Assembly (NCBI RefSeq): GCF_011603255.1
Contig: NZ_JAANCM010000012.1
Location: forward strand, 1-64,000
Origin: Ferranicluibacter rubi
GTDB taxonomy: Bacteria; Pseudomonadota; Alphaproteobacteria; Rhizobiales; Rhizobiaceae
Reading direction: 5' to 3'
DNA length: 64,000 bases
Position 1 is the stretch's first letter, and each line of letters starts with the position of its first letter. A program made the translations under genes and the position numbers. This document shows positions 1-8,038 of this stretch, piece after piece. The notes under the pieces are model-generated. The model did no database searches. It saw nothing but the letters and a program-made list of their open reading frames with translations, and was not told the origin of the DNA.

Positions 1-1649
1 GCGGGGGCCTGCTTTGCCGGGGGCACGTAGCTCGCCGGCGTCAGATCGGTGATGCGGCCATCGGTATAGGGCTTGTAGGGGTTGTGGGCGCCGAGATAGG
101 CGGCTACCGCTTCTTCGAGATTGGGTCCGAAGTCGTAGGCATTCTTGGCGTTGGTCGCGAAGATCTTGAAGCCGTCGCCGCCGCCGCGCACGTAGTTGTT
201 GGTGACGACGCCATAGGTCTTGGCGGGATCGATGGCCGTGAAGGCGTCGCCCTCCTTCACTTCGACGGCGCTGATACGGCTGCCGACCGGCTTCGACCGG
301 TCGAACGCATATTTCAGGCCGGCAACCTGCAGGAAGCGGCCGCCGCCGTCATCCACCTGGCTCACCGCGTTCTCAAGTGCGGCCAAGAGATCGGCGCCGG
401 TCAGCTGGAAGGTGGCGATGGTGTTCTGGAACGGCAGCACGGTCAGCACTTCGCCCATGGTCACCGGGCCCGCATCGATCGGCGCGCGCAGCCCGCCGCC
501 GTTCTGCAGGGAGATGGTGATGCCCTGGTCCTTCACGCGGTCGAGCTGCGCGTCGGCCAGCAGGTTGCCCATGCTGCATTCCCTCGCGCGGCAGACCTTC
601 CGGTCGCCCTCGATGGGGCCGGAGGTCTCGCCGACCACCTTCTGCTTCAGTTCCTCGATCGGCGCCTTCAGCTCGTTGATGCGCGCCGTCATCGCGGCAT
701 CGGGTGTAAACGTGCTGTCGATCAGGATCGGCTCGCCGGTCGCTTCCTTTACCACGCCCGCATCGTCGAAGACGATCTTCAGGTCGCCGAGATATCGGCT
801 GTACTGAAAGGCCTGCACGACCGGCACCTTGTGGCCGTCGGGATTGTCGACCCAGGTCGGGTAAGGCCCTTCGGCGCCCTCGACGGTGTTGGACAGCAGT
901 GTGTGGGAATGCCCGCCGACGACGACGTCGACATCGGGGATCTTGGCGATGGCCGAGAGGTCGCGCGGATAGCCGACATGGGTGAGCGCGATGATCTTGT
1001 TGACGCCCTGCGCCTTCAGGGCGGCGACCGCCTCGGTGATCTTGGCGACATCGTCGGCGATGGTGATGTTCGGGCCGGGATTGGCGATATCGGGCGTGTC
1101 GTTGGTGACGGCGCCGACGATGCCGATCTTCTGGCCGCCCTTCTCGATGACGATGGAGGGCTTGATGCGGTCGCCGATCTTGGCGGCGGCACTCGGCACG
1201 ACATTGGCGGTGACGACGGGGAACTGAACCTTGTCGAGGAAGGTCGCCAGCACGTCGTCGCTGTCGTCGAACTCATGATTGCCGACGGTCATGGCGTCGA
1301 ACTTCATGGCGTTCAGGACCTCGGCTTCCGTCGCGCCCTTGTAGGTCGTGTAGAACAGGGAGCCCTGGAAGTTGTCGCCGGCATTCAGCAACAGCGTGTT
1401 CTTGCCGGCACCATCCAGCGCGCCGCGCGTGGTGTTGATGGCGGTCAGCAGGCGGGCGGCGCCGCCGAAGCAGGCGTTCTTGGCTTCCTCTTCTGCGGAG
1501 CAGGTCGCATCGGACTTGTTGATCGCCTCAATGCGGGAATGGAAGTCGTTGATATGAAGGATGTTCAGTTCGTAATCGGCAAAAGCGGCACCTGTGGACA
1601 GGGCCAGCAGGGACGCAGCCATCAGGCCGGTCTGCAGGGTGCGGATCAT
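1..1649 (-). CDS. Bifunctional metallophosphatase/5'-nucleotidase, exported (3' end outside window)
   Basis: A minus-strand reading frame is open from an ATG at 1649 to the window edge, so at least 549 residues are present and the C-terminus is missing. GAGGAG lies just upstream as ribosome binding site. The protein starts with a signal peptide (MIRTLQTGLMAASLLALS, cleavage near AFA-DYE). It then shows the calcineurin-like phosphoesterase motifs in order: HINDFHSR, AGDNFQGS, GNHEFD, LTHVGY and GGHSHT. The 5'-nucleotidase C-terminal domain follows, with NGGGLRAPI. The family hydrolyses nucleotides or other phosphoesters in the periplasm with a dinuclear metal centre. The precise substrate (UshA-like nucleotidase or cyclic phosphodiesterase) cannot be decided from sequence. 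It is transcribed away from the neighbouring genes. Confidence 0.9.
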   Translation of the reverse strand, partial: MIRTLQTGLMAASLLALSTGAAFADYELNILHINDFHSRIEAINKSDATCSAEEEAKNACFGGAARLLTAINTTRGALDGAGKNTLLLNAGDNFQGSLFYTTYKGATEAEVLNAMKFDAMTVGNHEFDDSDDVLATFLDKVQFPVVTANVVPSAAAKIGDRIKPSIVIEKGGQKIGIVGAVTNDTPDIANPGPNITIADDVAKITEAVAALKAQGVNKIIALTHVGYPRDLSAIAKIPDVDVVVGGHSHTLLSNTVEGAEGPYPTWVDNPDGHKVPVVQAFQYSRYLGDLKIVFDDAGVVKEATGEPILIDSTFTPDAAMTARINELKAPIEELKQKVVGETSGPIEGDRKVCRARECSMGNLLADAQLDRVKDQGITISLQNGGGLRAPIDAGPVTMGEVLTVLPFQNTIATFQLTGADLLAALENAVSQVDDGGGRFLQVAGLKYAFDRSKPVGSRISAVEVKEGDAFTAIDPAKTYGVVTNNYVRGGGDGFKIFATNAKNAYDFGPNLEEAVAAYLGAHNPYKPYTDGRITDLTPASYVPPAKQAP

Positions 1650-1788
1650 CACGATCTCCTCTTTGTCGTACGCATGCCCGCTGCCGGGGATCCGGCACCG
1701 GACATCGGGATCGTTTCATCCCGCCGTCCCGACTTCAAGGAGAAAGAGCAATGCCCTGCGATTTTTGCCGCCTAGATGTCGTCAGGTT

Positions 1789-2160
1789 TTACACGCGGCG
1801 CGACAGCGAGAACTGGGCGCCGGTGTCGGTCGTGCAGTTGAGCTGCGAATTGGTGACCATGGCGCAGTTGACCTTCTGCTGGGTCTTGCGAACCATCGAT
1901 GTCATGTTGATCTCGACGAGCTTCGGCGTGATGCTGACATAGCTGCCGGAGGCGAGAATCTGGTTCGTGTCGGTCGTGCGGGTGGAGAAGGTGCCGCTTG
2001 CGAATGTCGAGACGATGCCGTTCGGATCGGCCCAGGTTCCCTCGACGCCCACCGGCATGGCCTGGCTTCTCGGCATCTGGCTGACCTCGCGCGGAGCGGA
2101 CTGGCACGAAGCGAGTGACGCAGCGACGGCAAGGGCGGTCATGATGGCTTTGGGGTTCAT
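1789..2160 (-). CDS. omp10: Outer membrane lipoprotein Omp10 family
   Basis: A 123-residue protein with a lipoprotein signal peptide: MNPKAIMTALAVAASLASC, with Cys19 in a lipobox (LAS-C). The mature part contains EGTWADPNG, FSTRTTDTN and KLVEINMTSMVR, which I recognise as the conserved core of the Brucella/rhizobial Omp10 lipoprotein family. The ATG at 2160 is preceded by GGAG. A longer in-frame extension to 2271 exists but would bury the lipobox, so I reject it. Likely anchored in the outer membrane; the biochemical role of the family is not known to me. It stands alone between the nucleotidase and hss. Confidence 0.85.
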   Translation of the reverse strand: MNPKAIMTALAVAASLASCQSAPREVSQMPRSQAMPVGVEGTWADPNGIVSTFASGTFSTRTTDTNQILASGSYVSITPKLVEINMTSMVRKTQQKVNCAMVTNSQLNCTTDTGAQFSLSRRV

Positions 2161-2318
2161 TGCAGGGTCTCCGTAGTGCTCGGAACGATCGGAACGTCGA
2201 AAAACCATGACGTGATCAGCACTTGTTTGCAAGCGGTGCGGGCATGGCGGTCGCCGCGGTGATCGCTGCAAACCATCAAGCGCGGCTTTCGGGAGACAGT
2301 TAGGGGCGATCTGCGCAG

Positions 2319-2352
2319 AAAAAAGCCCGGAGCGATGACGCTCCGGGCTTTG
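2319..2352 (-). terminator. Rho-independent terminator of hss
   Basis: An inverted repeat (GCCCGGAGC paired with GCTCCGGGC) lies just beyond the hss stop codon. Read on the minus strand it is followed by a run of six T, a classic intrinsic terminator. Confidence 0.85.
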
Positions 2353-2374
2353 TCCGGTCTCGATCGGTCGCGGC

Positions 2375-3826
2375 TTAGCGAACCAGGATGTTCTTGAACT
2401 GCCAGGCGTCGCTCTCGTCGATCTCTTCCGGGAAGAGGCCCGGGCGGCCGTCGAGCGGGGTCCAGTCGGTGTAGTGGCCTTCGACCGGGCCGAGATACGG
2501 CGTCTGCACTTCGAGGCAGCGCTTGTAGTCGATCTCGTCGGCTTCCACGATGCCGGCCTTCGGGTTTTCCAGCGCCCAGACCATGCCGGCCAGAACGGCC
2601 GAGGTCACCTGCAGGCCGGTCGCGTTCTGGTAAGGCGCGATGCGGCGGGTTTCCTCCAGCGACAGGCGCGAACCATACCAGTAGGCGTTCTTGTCGTGGC
2701 CGTAGAGCAGGACGCCGAGTTCGTCGACGCCGTCCACCAATTCGTTCTCGTCGAGAACGTGGAGAACCGGCTGCGGCGTGCCGCCATTGCCGAACATCTC
2801 GTGCAGCGACAGCACGGCGTCGTTGGCCGGATGGTAGGCGTAATGGCAGGTCGGGCGGAAGGTGACTTCGTCGTCCTTGTCGCGAACCGTGAAGTAGTCG
2901 GCGATCGAGATCGACTCGTTATGCGTCACGAGGAAGCCGTACTGGGGCCCAGGCGTCGGGCACCATGTGCGCACGCGCGTGTTGGCGCCGGGCTGCTCCA
3001 GATAGATGGCGGCCTGGCAGCCCTTCTTGTGCTTCTTGGCGTTCTTCGGCATCCAGTTTTCATGGGTGCCCCAGCCGAGTTCGGCCGGCTGCAGGCCTTC
3101 CGATATGAAGCCTTCGACAGACCATGTGTTCCAGAAGACGTTGAGCGGCTTCGGGTTCTTGGCGCGCTGCGTGTCGCGCTCGGCAATGTGGATGCCCTTG
3201 ACGCCGACCTTCTTCATCAGCTTCGCCCAGCCTTCGCGGTCGTGCTGGTCCGGCTCGTCGAACTTGACGTCGAGATCGTTGGCGAGGTTCACCAGTGCCT
3301 GCTTGACGAACCAGGAGACCATGCCCGGGTTTGCGCCGCAGGTGGAAACGGCCGTCGTGCCGCCCGGGTTCTTCTTCTTCTCGTGGCGCATGGTCTCGCG
3401 CAGCGCGTAGTTCGTGCGCTCGGAGTTCTTCATGCTCTTGTCGAAGTAGAAGCCGAGCCAGGGCTCGACGACCGTGTCGATATAGAGAACGTCGAGTTTG
3501 CGGCAGAGCTTCACGAGATCGACCGAGCCGGTATCGACCGACAGATTGACGCAGAAGCCCTGACCGCCGCCGGCCGTCAGAAGCGGCTTCAGCAGTTCCT
3601 TGTAGTTTTCCTTGGTGACGGCCGCCTTGATGTGCTTGACGCCGTGCTTCTTCATGATCTTCAGGTCGGCCGCGTCTTCACGCGGGTCGATGACGACCAT
3701 CCGGCTCTTGTCGTAGGTGAAATGCCGCTCGATCAGCGGCAGGGTGCCGCGGCCGATGGAACCGAAGCCGATCATGACGATCGGGCCGGTGATTTCGCCG
3801 TAAACCGGATGAGAGGCTTCCGCCAT
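2375..3826 (-). CDS. hss: Homospermidine synthase
   Basis: A 483-residue protein matching bacterial homospermidine synthase along its length. It has an N-terminal Rossmann NAD-binding motif (MIGFGSIGRGTLPLIERHF), the VVIDPRED segment after the second strand, and characteristic internal blocks such as STCGANPGMVSWFVKQAL and NVFWNTWSVEGF. The enzyme makes sym-homospermidine from putrescine by NAD-dependent aminobutyl transfer in the cytoplasm. Homospermidine is a main polyamine of rhizobia. The start ATG at 3826 has AGGAGA seven bases upstream, and the length fits the family (about 480). It is a single-gene unit with its own terminator; no ornithine/lysine decarboxylase is adjacent. Confidence 0.95.
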   Translation of the reverse strand: MAEASHPVYGEITGPIVMIGFGSIGRGTLPLIERHFTYDKSRMVVIDPREDAADLKIMKKHGVKHIKAAVTKENYKELLKPLLTAGGGQGFCVNLSVDTGSVDLVKLCRKLDVLYIDTVVEPWLGFYFDKSMKNSERTNYALRETMRHEKKKNPGGTTAVSTCGANPGMVSWFVKQALVNLANDLDVKFDEPDQHDREGWAKLMKKVGVKGIHIAERDTQRAKNPKPLNVFWNTWSVEGFISEGLQPAELGWGTHENWMPKNAKKHKKGCQAAIYLEQPGANTRVRTWCPTPGPQYGFLVTHNESISIADYFTVRDKDDEVTFRPTCHYAYHPANDAVLSLHEMFGNGGTPQPVLHVLDENELVDGVDELGVLLYGHDKNAYWYGSRLSLEETRRIAPYQNATGLQVTSAVLAGMVWALENPKAGIVEADEIDYKRCLEVQTPYLGPVEGHYTDWTPLDGRPGLFPEEIDESDAWQFKNILVR

Positions 3827-3984
3827 AGGGTCTTCTCCTGAACGTGTTCTTTTAAGGCAAGCCGATCCGGGTTCGGTCGGCTCTGGGCAATATGCGCGCC
3901 CCTAGATCATAAATCGATGTCACAATAAAGGGCCGGCATCTTTCGGCGATCCCTTAAATGACGGCTCTCGTGGTGCCGAAGGGT

Positions 3985-4626
3985 TCAGGACTCGACCAGC
4001 CGGGCGGGAATGAGGCCGCGCAACGCATTGCCCATGAACAGCGAGCCCGCGCGCACGGCATCGAGTGTCAGGCGCTCGACACGGGCGCGGCGGGCGCAGA
4101 TCAGCTCGGTGCGCAACACGCCGGCCAGCAGGCCGCAGGCGATCGGCGGGGTTTTGAGAATGCCTGTGCCATCGTCCAGAAACAGCGAGGTGATGGTCCC
4201 CTCGCAGGGTTCACCGCGCTCGTTGAGCAACAGCACCTCGTCGGCCTCTCCCGCCGGCCACTCGCCACGCGCCGCGTCATAGGCATCCCGCCGGCTCGTC
4301 TTGTAGCGGAGCAGCGGATTGGTCGAGGCGAGGCGGGTTTCGGCAATCCGGACGCGCCAGACGGTGCCCGGCGGCTGGGCCGTGAAGGGCACGACGGCGA
4401 TATCGAGGTGGCCGTCGCGCGCGAGTTCCAAACGGACGCGGGAGGGACAGGCAGCGTGGGCAACGGCGCGTTCGAGCCGGGAGGTCACGTCGTTCGGCAG
4501 GGTGAAGCCGAGGCGGCGGGCGGAGCGGGAGAGGCGAGCCATGTGCAGGCGCAGTCGCGCGAAGCCGGTGTCGGGACTCTGGGGCGGTTCGTATCGCAGC
4601 GTCTCGATCAGGGTGAAATCGCTCAT
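3985..4626 (-). CDS. pabC: Class IV aminotransferase, probable 4-amino-4-deoxychorismate lyase
   Basis: A 213-residue PLP-dependent fold type IV protein. The LLRYKTSRRDAYD segment carries the probable Schiff-base lysine (about K109). LLLNERGEPCEGTITSLFL and CGLLAGVLR match the conserved C-terminal cofactor-binding blocks. Its start overlaps the pabB stop by ATGA (4623-4626), which implies translational coupling. The pairing suggests it converts the PabB product aminodeoxychorismate to p-aminobenzoate for folate synthesis. The fold alone also fits a D-amino acid or branched-chain aminotransferase, so the assignment leans on context. In-frame codons upstream of 4626 lie inside pabB and are not used. 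Confidence 0.82.
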   Translation of the reverse strand: MSDFTLIETLRYEPPQSPDTGFARLRLHMARLSRSARRLGFTLPNDVTSRLERAVAHAACPSRVRLELARDGHLDIAVVPFTAQPPGTVWRVRIAETRLASTNPLLRYKTSRRDAYDAARGEWPAGEADEVLLLNERGEPCEGTITSLFLDDGTGILKTPPIACGLLAGVLRTELICARRARVERLTLDAVRAGSLFMGNALRGLIPARLVES

Positions 4627-5789
4627 GGCGCATTCCCCAGTGCGGGGGCCTCGTCGCCCAGCGCGAAGCGGGCCTTCAGCAGGCATTCGGCATATTCCGC
4701 CTCGGCGGTAGAATCATAGACGATGCCGCCGCCGACATTAAAGATCGCTTCGCCGGTGTCGAACAGCGACAGGGTGCGGATGGCCACGCTGAAACGCATG
4801 TCGCCGTTCGGCGCGATATGGCCGATGGCGCCGCAATAGGCGTCGCGCGGGCCCGTTTCCAGCGTGCTCAGGATCTCCATCGCCCGGATCTTCGGTGCAC
4901 CCGTCACCGAGCCGCAGGGAAAGAGAGCCCGGAAGATGTCGGCGATGGCAAGGCCCGGAGAGAGCCTTGCCTGGACATGGCTCACCATCTGGTGGACGGT
5001 CGGGTAGGTCTCGATGTCGAACAGCCGGGGCACGTCGAGGGTGCCGACCTCGGTAATGCGCGAGATGTCGTTGCGCAGGAGATCGACGATCATGCGGTTT
5101 TCCGCCTGGGTCTTGCCATCGGCCAGCATGGCCGCGACGATCGCTTCGTCTTCGGCAGGGGATGCGCCGCGCGGCGCGGTGCCCTTCATCGGATGCGTTT
5201 CGATCATCCCGTCCGCGATTCTGAAGAACAGCTCCGGCGAGCGCGACAGGAGGGTCGGGCCATCGAGATGGACGAGGGCCCCGTAGCGCACCGGCTGGCG
5301 CTCGATCAGCGACCAGAAGGCGTCGAGCGGATCGCCGTTCCAGCGGGCTGTGATCGGCATAGTGAGGTTCGCCTGATAGCAGTCGCCCTGCCGCAGATGG
5401 CGGTGCAGCCGGTCGAAACGATCGCGATAGGCGGGGAGATCCCAGGCGGCGCGGGGTGATGTGAGAAACGGCGTGTTGTCGCGCCGTCGTCGGGGCTGGC
5501 CAAGTGGATGGTCGGCGTCGGCCGGACGCTCGAAGACGCCGAAGCACAGGAGCGGCGTTTCCCGGTTTTCCGGCGCCAGCGGTGCCAGCCGGTCCTCGAA
5601 CAGATAGCCAGCCTCATAGGCCATGAACCCCGCCAGCCACTTGCCGTTCGCCTTCGCCGCTTCCATGCGGGCGAAGGCGATGAAGACCTCGGCGCGCGTG
5701 CGCGCGGTGATGATCTCCAGCGGCTCGGCAAAGAGCGTCACCGTGCCGGTCGTGTCGTCGCTGAAGAGGATGAACGGGTCGGTGGGCAT
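4623..5789 (-). CDS. pabB: Aminodeoxychorismate synthase component I
   Basis: A 388-residue chorismate-binding enzyme. The conserved blocks HPMKGTAPRG (residues 199-208), ENRMIVDLLRND (230-241) and CGSVTGAPK (292-300) are those of the PabB/TrpE family. The short N-terminal part, lacking the full TrpE-like extension, and the pairing with pabC favour PabB over anthranilate or isochorismate synthase. It would aminate chorismate with ammonia supplied by a PabA glutaminase, which is not encoded nearby. First gene of a two-gene pabB-pabC unit. A repeat element lies directly upstream, between it and pepF. Confidence 0.9.
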   Translation of the reverse strand: MPTDPFILFSDDTTGTVTLFAEPLEIITARTRAEVFIAFARMEAAKANGKWLAGFMAYEAGYLFEDRLAPLAPENRETPLLCFGVFERPADADHPLGQPRRRRDNTPFLTSPRAAWDLPAYRDRFDRLHRHLRQGDCYQANLTMPITARWNGDPLDAFWSLIERQPVRYGALVHLDGPTLLSRSPELFFRIADGMIETHPMKGTAPRGASPAEDEAIVAAMLADGKTQAENRMIVDLLRNDISRITEVGTLDVPRLFDIETYPTVHQMVSHVQARLSPGLAIADIFRALFPCGSVTGAPKIRAMEILSTLETGPRDAYCGAIGHIAPNGDMRFSVAIRTLSLFDTGEAIFNVGGGIVYDSTAEAEYAECLLKARFALGDEAPALGNAP

Positions 5790-5811
5790 CGGGGTTTCCG
5801 GGTTGTGGGCT

Positions 5812-5945
5812 GCCCCTCATCCGGCTGCCGCCACCGTCTCCCCGTCCTGACGGGGAGAAGGAACGTGAGGTTGGCCGCTCGCTCAGACTGTGAGCACGCC
5901 ACGTCCCCTCTCCCCGCGAGCGGGGAGAGGGTTAGGGTGAGGGGC
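5812..5945. repeat. Composite palindromic intergenic repeat, copy 1 (RIME-like)
   Basis: A 134-bp intergenic element between pabB and pepF. The outer ends are inverted (GCCCCTCA and TGAGGGGC). Inside are two separate hairpins, CTCCCCGTCCTGACGGGGAG on the left and CTCCCCGCGAGCGGGGAG on the right. The left module recurs at 28079-28212 and 31829-32010. The layout resembles the rhizobial intergenic mosaic elements; I use that name by resemblance only. Confidence 0.8.
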
Positions 5946-5989
5946 GGAGGTGGGCGAAGAGTGTCATTTCAATCCAGCGCTCACGCGGG

Positions 5990-7849
5990 TCACGCCGCGT
6001 CCAGTGCCTCCAGCTCGTCGATCAGTCCTTCGATCATCGAAAGGCCCTTTTCCCAGAAGGCGGGGTCGGTGGCGTCGAGGCCGAAGGGGGCGAGGAGCTC
6101 GCTGTGATGCTTGCTGCCGCCGGCCTTCAGCATCTCGAAATATTTCTGCTGGAAGCCGCCCTCGGCCTTTTCATAGACGGCGTAGAGCGAGTTCACCAGG
6201 CAATCGCCGAATGCATAGGCGTAGACGTAGAAGGGCGAATGGATGAAGTGGGGGATATAGGCCCAGTAGGTCTCGTAGCCCTCCGAAATCGCGATGGCCG
6301 GGCCGAGGCTTTCCGCCTGTATGGACAGCCAGAGCTGGCCGATGGCCTCCGGCGTCAGCTCGCCGTCCTTCCGCGCCGTATGCAGCTTGCGCTCGAATTC
6401 ATAGAAGGCGATCTGGCGCACGACCGTGTTGATCATGTCCTCGACCTTCTGGGCGAGCATCGCCTTGCGCTCGCGCTTGTCCGTCGTGCGCTCCAGCAGT
6501 GCGCGGAAGGTCAGCATCTCGCCGAAGACGGATGCGGTTTCCGCAAGCGTCAGCGGCGTCGAGGCCATCAGCGCACCCTGTCCACCTGCCAGCACCTGAT
6601 GCACGCCATGGCCGAGTTCGTGCGCGAGCGTCATAACGTCGCGCGGCTTGCCCATGTAGTTCACCAGCACATAGGGGTGGGCCGAGGGCACGGTCGGATG
6701 CGCGAAGGCACCCGGCGCCTTGCCCGGGCGCACCGGCGCGTCGATCCAGCCGCCATCGAAGAAGCGGCGGGCGATGGCGGCCATTTCGGGGTCGAAGGCG
6801 CCATAGGCCGAGAGCACCGTCTCGCGCGCCTCGCTCCAGGGGATCAGGTGATTGGGCGTTTCCGGCAGGGGCGCGTTGCGGTCCCAGAAGTTCATCCGCT
6901 CCATGCCCAGCCACTTCGCCTTCATGGCATAGTAGCGGTGCGACAGGCGCGGATAGGCCTCGCGCACGGCCTGCGCCAGCGCGTCCACCACCTCGCGCTC
7001 CACCCGGTTCGCCAGATGCCGGCTGTCGGCGATGTCGGTAAAGCCGCGCCAGCGGTCGGAAATTTCCTTGTCCTTGGCCAGCGTGTTGGTGATGAGCGCG
7101 AAGGTGCGGATGTTGGCCTTGAACGTCGCAGCCAGTGCCTGCGCGGCCTTGCGGCGCGTTTCCGGGTCCGGCTCCTGCAGCAGGCTCAGCGTGCGCTCCA
7201 GCGGCAGCACCGCGCCATCCACGGTGAAGGTCAGCGCGGCCATGGTCTCGTCGAACAGGCGGTTGAAGGCGCCGGCACCGGTCATGGATTTTTCAAGGAA
7301 CAGCTGCTCCAGCCGGTCGTCCAGCTGGTAGGGCTTGTCCATCCTCAGATCGAGAATCCAGGGGCGGTAATGCGCCGCCAGTGCGTCGGCGGCGAGTGCC
7401 GCCTCGAGCACCGCATCGTCGATCCGGTTCATCTCCAGCGCAAAGAACAGGAGATGGCTCGCATCGTCCGTGAGCTTGGCCTGCACATCGCCGAAGAACT
7501 TGCCGATTTCGGGGTCGGAGGTGTCGGTATAATAAGTGAGCCCGGCATAGGAGCCGATGCAGCCCATGAGGTCTTCCAGCGCCTCGAATTCCTGCACCGC
7601 CTTCCCCAGGCCTTCGTCACCGGTCTTTGCGGCCGCGTCCGTCAGGCGGCCCTTCCACTTGGCCTCGAAGGCCAGGCATTCGGCGCCGGCCTTTTCCATG
7701 TCGTCGCGGAAGGCCTGCGAATTCGGTGCGGGATAGAGATCCTCCAGCTTCCATGTCGGCAGGTCGCCCAATGCGGCGTCGAGGGTCGAGGCATCTGCGG
7801 GGCTCATGACATGCTCGGGAAAAGACGACGTCCGGGGAGAAAGGGTCAT
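5990..7849 (-). CDS. pepF: Oligoendopeptidase F, M3 family zinc metallopeptidase
   Basis: A 619-residue cytoplasmic peptidase with the zinc-binding HELGH motif at about residues 410-414 and a downstream helix (LAETASVFGEMLTFRALLE) supplying the third ligand. N-terminal all-helical segments and the length (about 600) match PepF/M3B oligoendopeptidases, which cleave short peptides. I chose the ATG at 7849. An in-frame TTG at 7879 lies further upstream and an ATG at 7807 inside, and no strong Shine-Dalgarno sequence settles the choice. Divergent from the sigma-54 regulator at 8039. The 3' side borders the first repeat element. Confidence 0.92.
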   Translation of the reverse strand: MTLSPRTSSFPEHVMSPADASTLDAALGDLPTWKLEDLYPAPNSQAFRDDMEKAGAECLAFEAKWKGRLTDAAAKTGDEGLGKAVQEFEALEDLMGCIGSYAGLTYYTDTSDPEIGKFFGDVQAKLTDDASHLLFFALEMNRIDDAVLEAALAADALAAHYRPWILDLRMDKPYQLDDRLEQLFLEKSMTGAGAFNRLFDETMAALTFTVDGAVLPLERTLSLLQEPDPETRRKAAQALAATFKANIRTFALITNTLAKDKEISDRWRGFTDIADSRHLANRVEREVVDALAQAVREAYPRLSHRYYAMKAKWLGMERMNFWDRNAPLPETPNHLIPWSEARETVLSAYGAFDPEMAAIARRFFDGGWIDAPVRPGKAPGAFAHPTVPSAHPYVLVNYMGKPRDVMTLAHELGHGVHQVLAGGQGALMASTPLTLAETASVFGEMLTFRALLERTTDKRERKAMLAQKVEDMINTVVRQIAFYEFERKLHTARKDGELTPEAIGQLWLSIQAESLGPAIAISEGYETYWAYIPHFIHSPFYVYAYAFGDCLVNSLYAVYEKAEGGFQQKYFEMLKAGGSKHHSELLAPFGLDATDPAFWEKGLSMIEGLIDELEALDAA

Positions 7850-8038
7850 TGCGGTCACTCGCTTGCTTCGGCGCGCCAAGGCACTCGGCCGGCCTTGGCG
7901 CGGGGCCGGAACCTAACGTCCCCGTTGGTTAAAATGCAAGTCTTTCGCCAAACACCGTGTTCAATCCTTTGTGCCAGGAATGGACGCTGAAAGTGGCGCG
8001 CAGGACTGTGCGCCGATGACGTTGAGGCAGGAGGTCCC

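Noticed and set aside
84-1775. 563-codon plus-strand frame over the nucleotidase gene
   Set aside because: It is the mirror of a real minus-strand gene; the product is low-complexity Gly/Asp/Arg without domains, and the minus strand has all phosphoesterase motifs.
6104-7990. 628-codon plus-strand frame opposite pepF
   Set aside because: High-GC shadow of the HELGH peptidase; no signature and repeated His/Arg/Gly composition.
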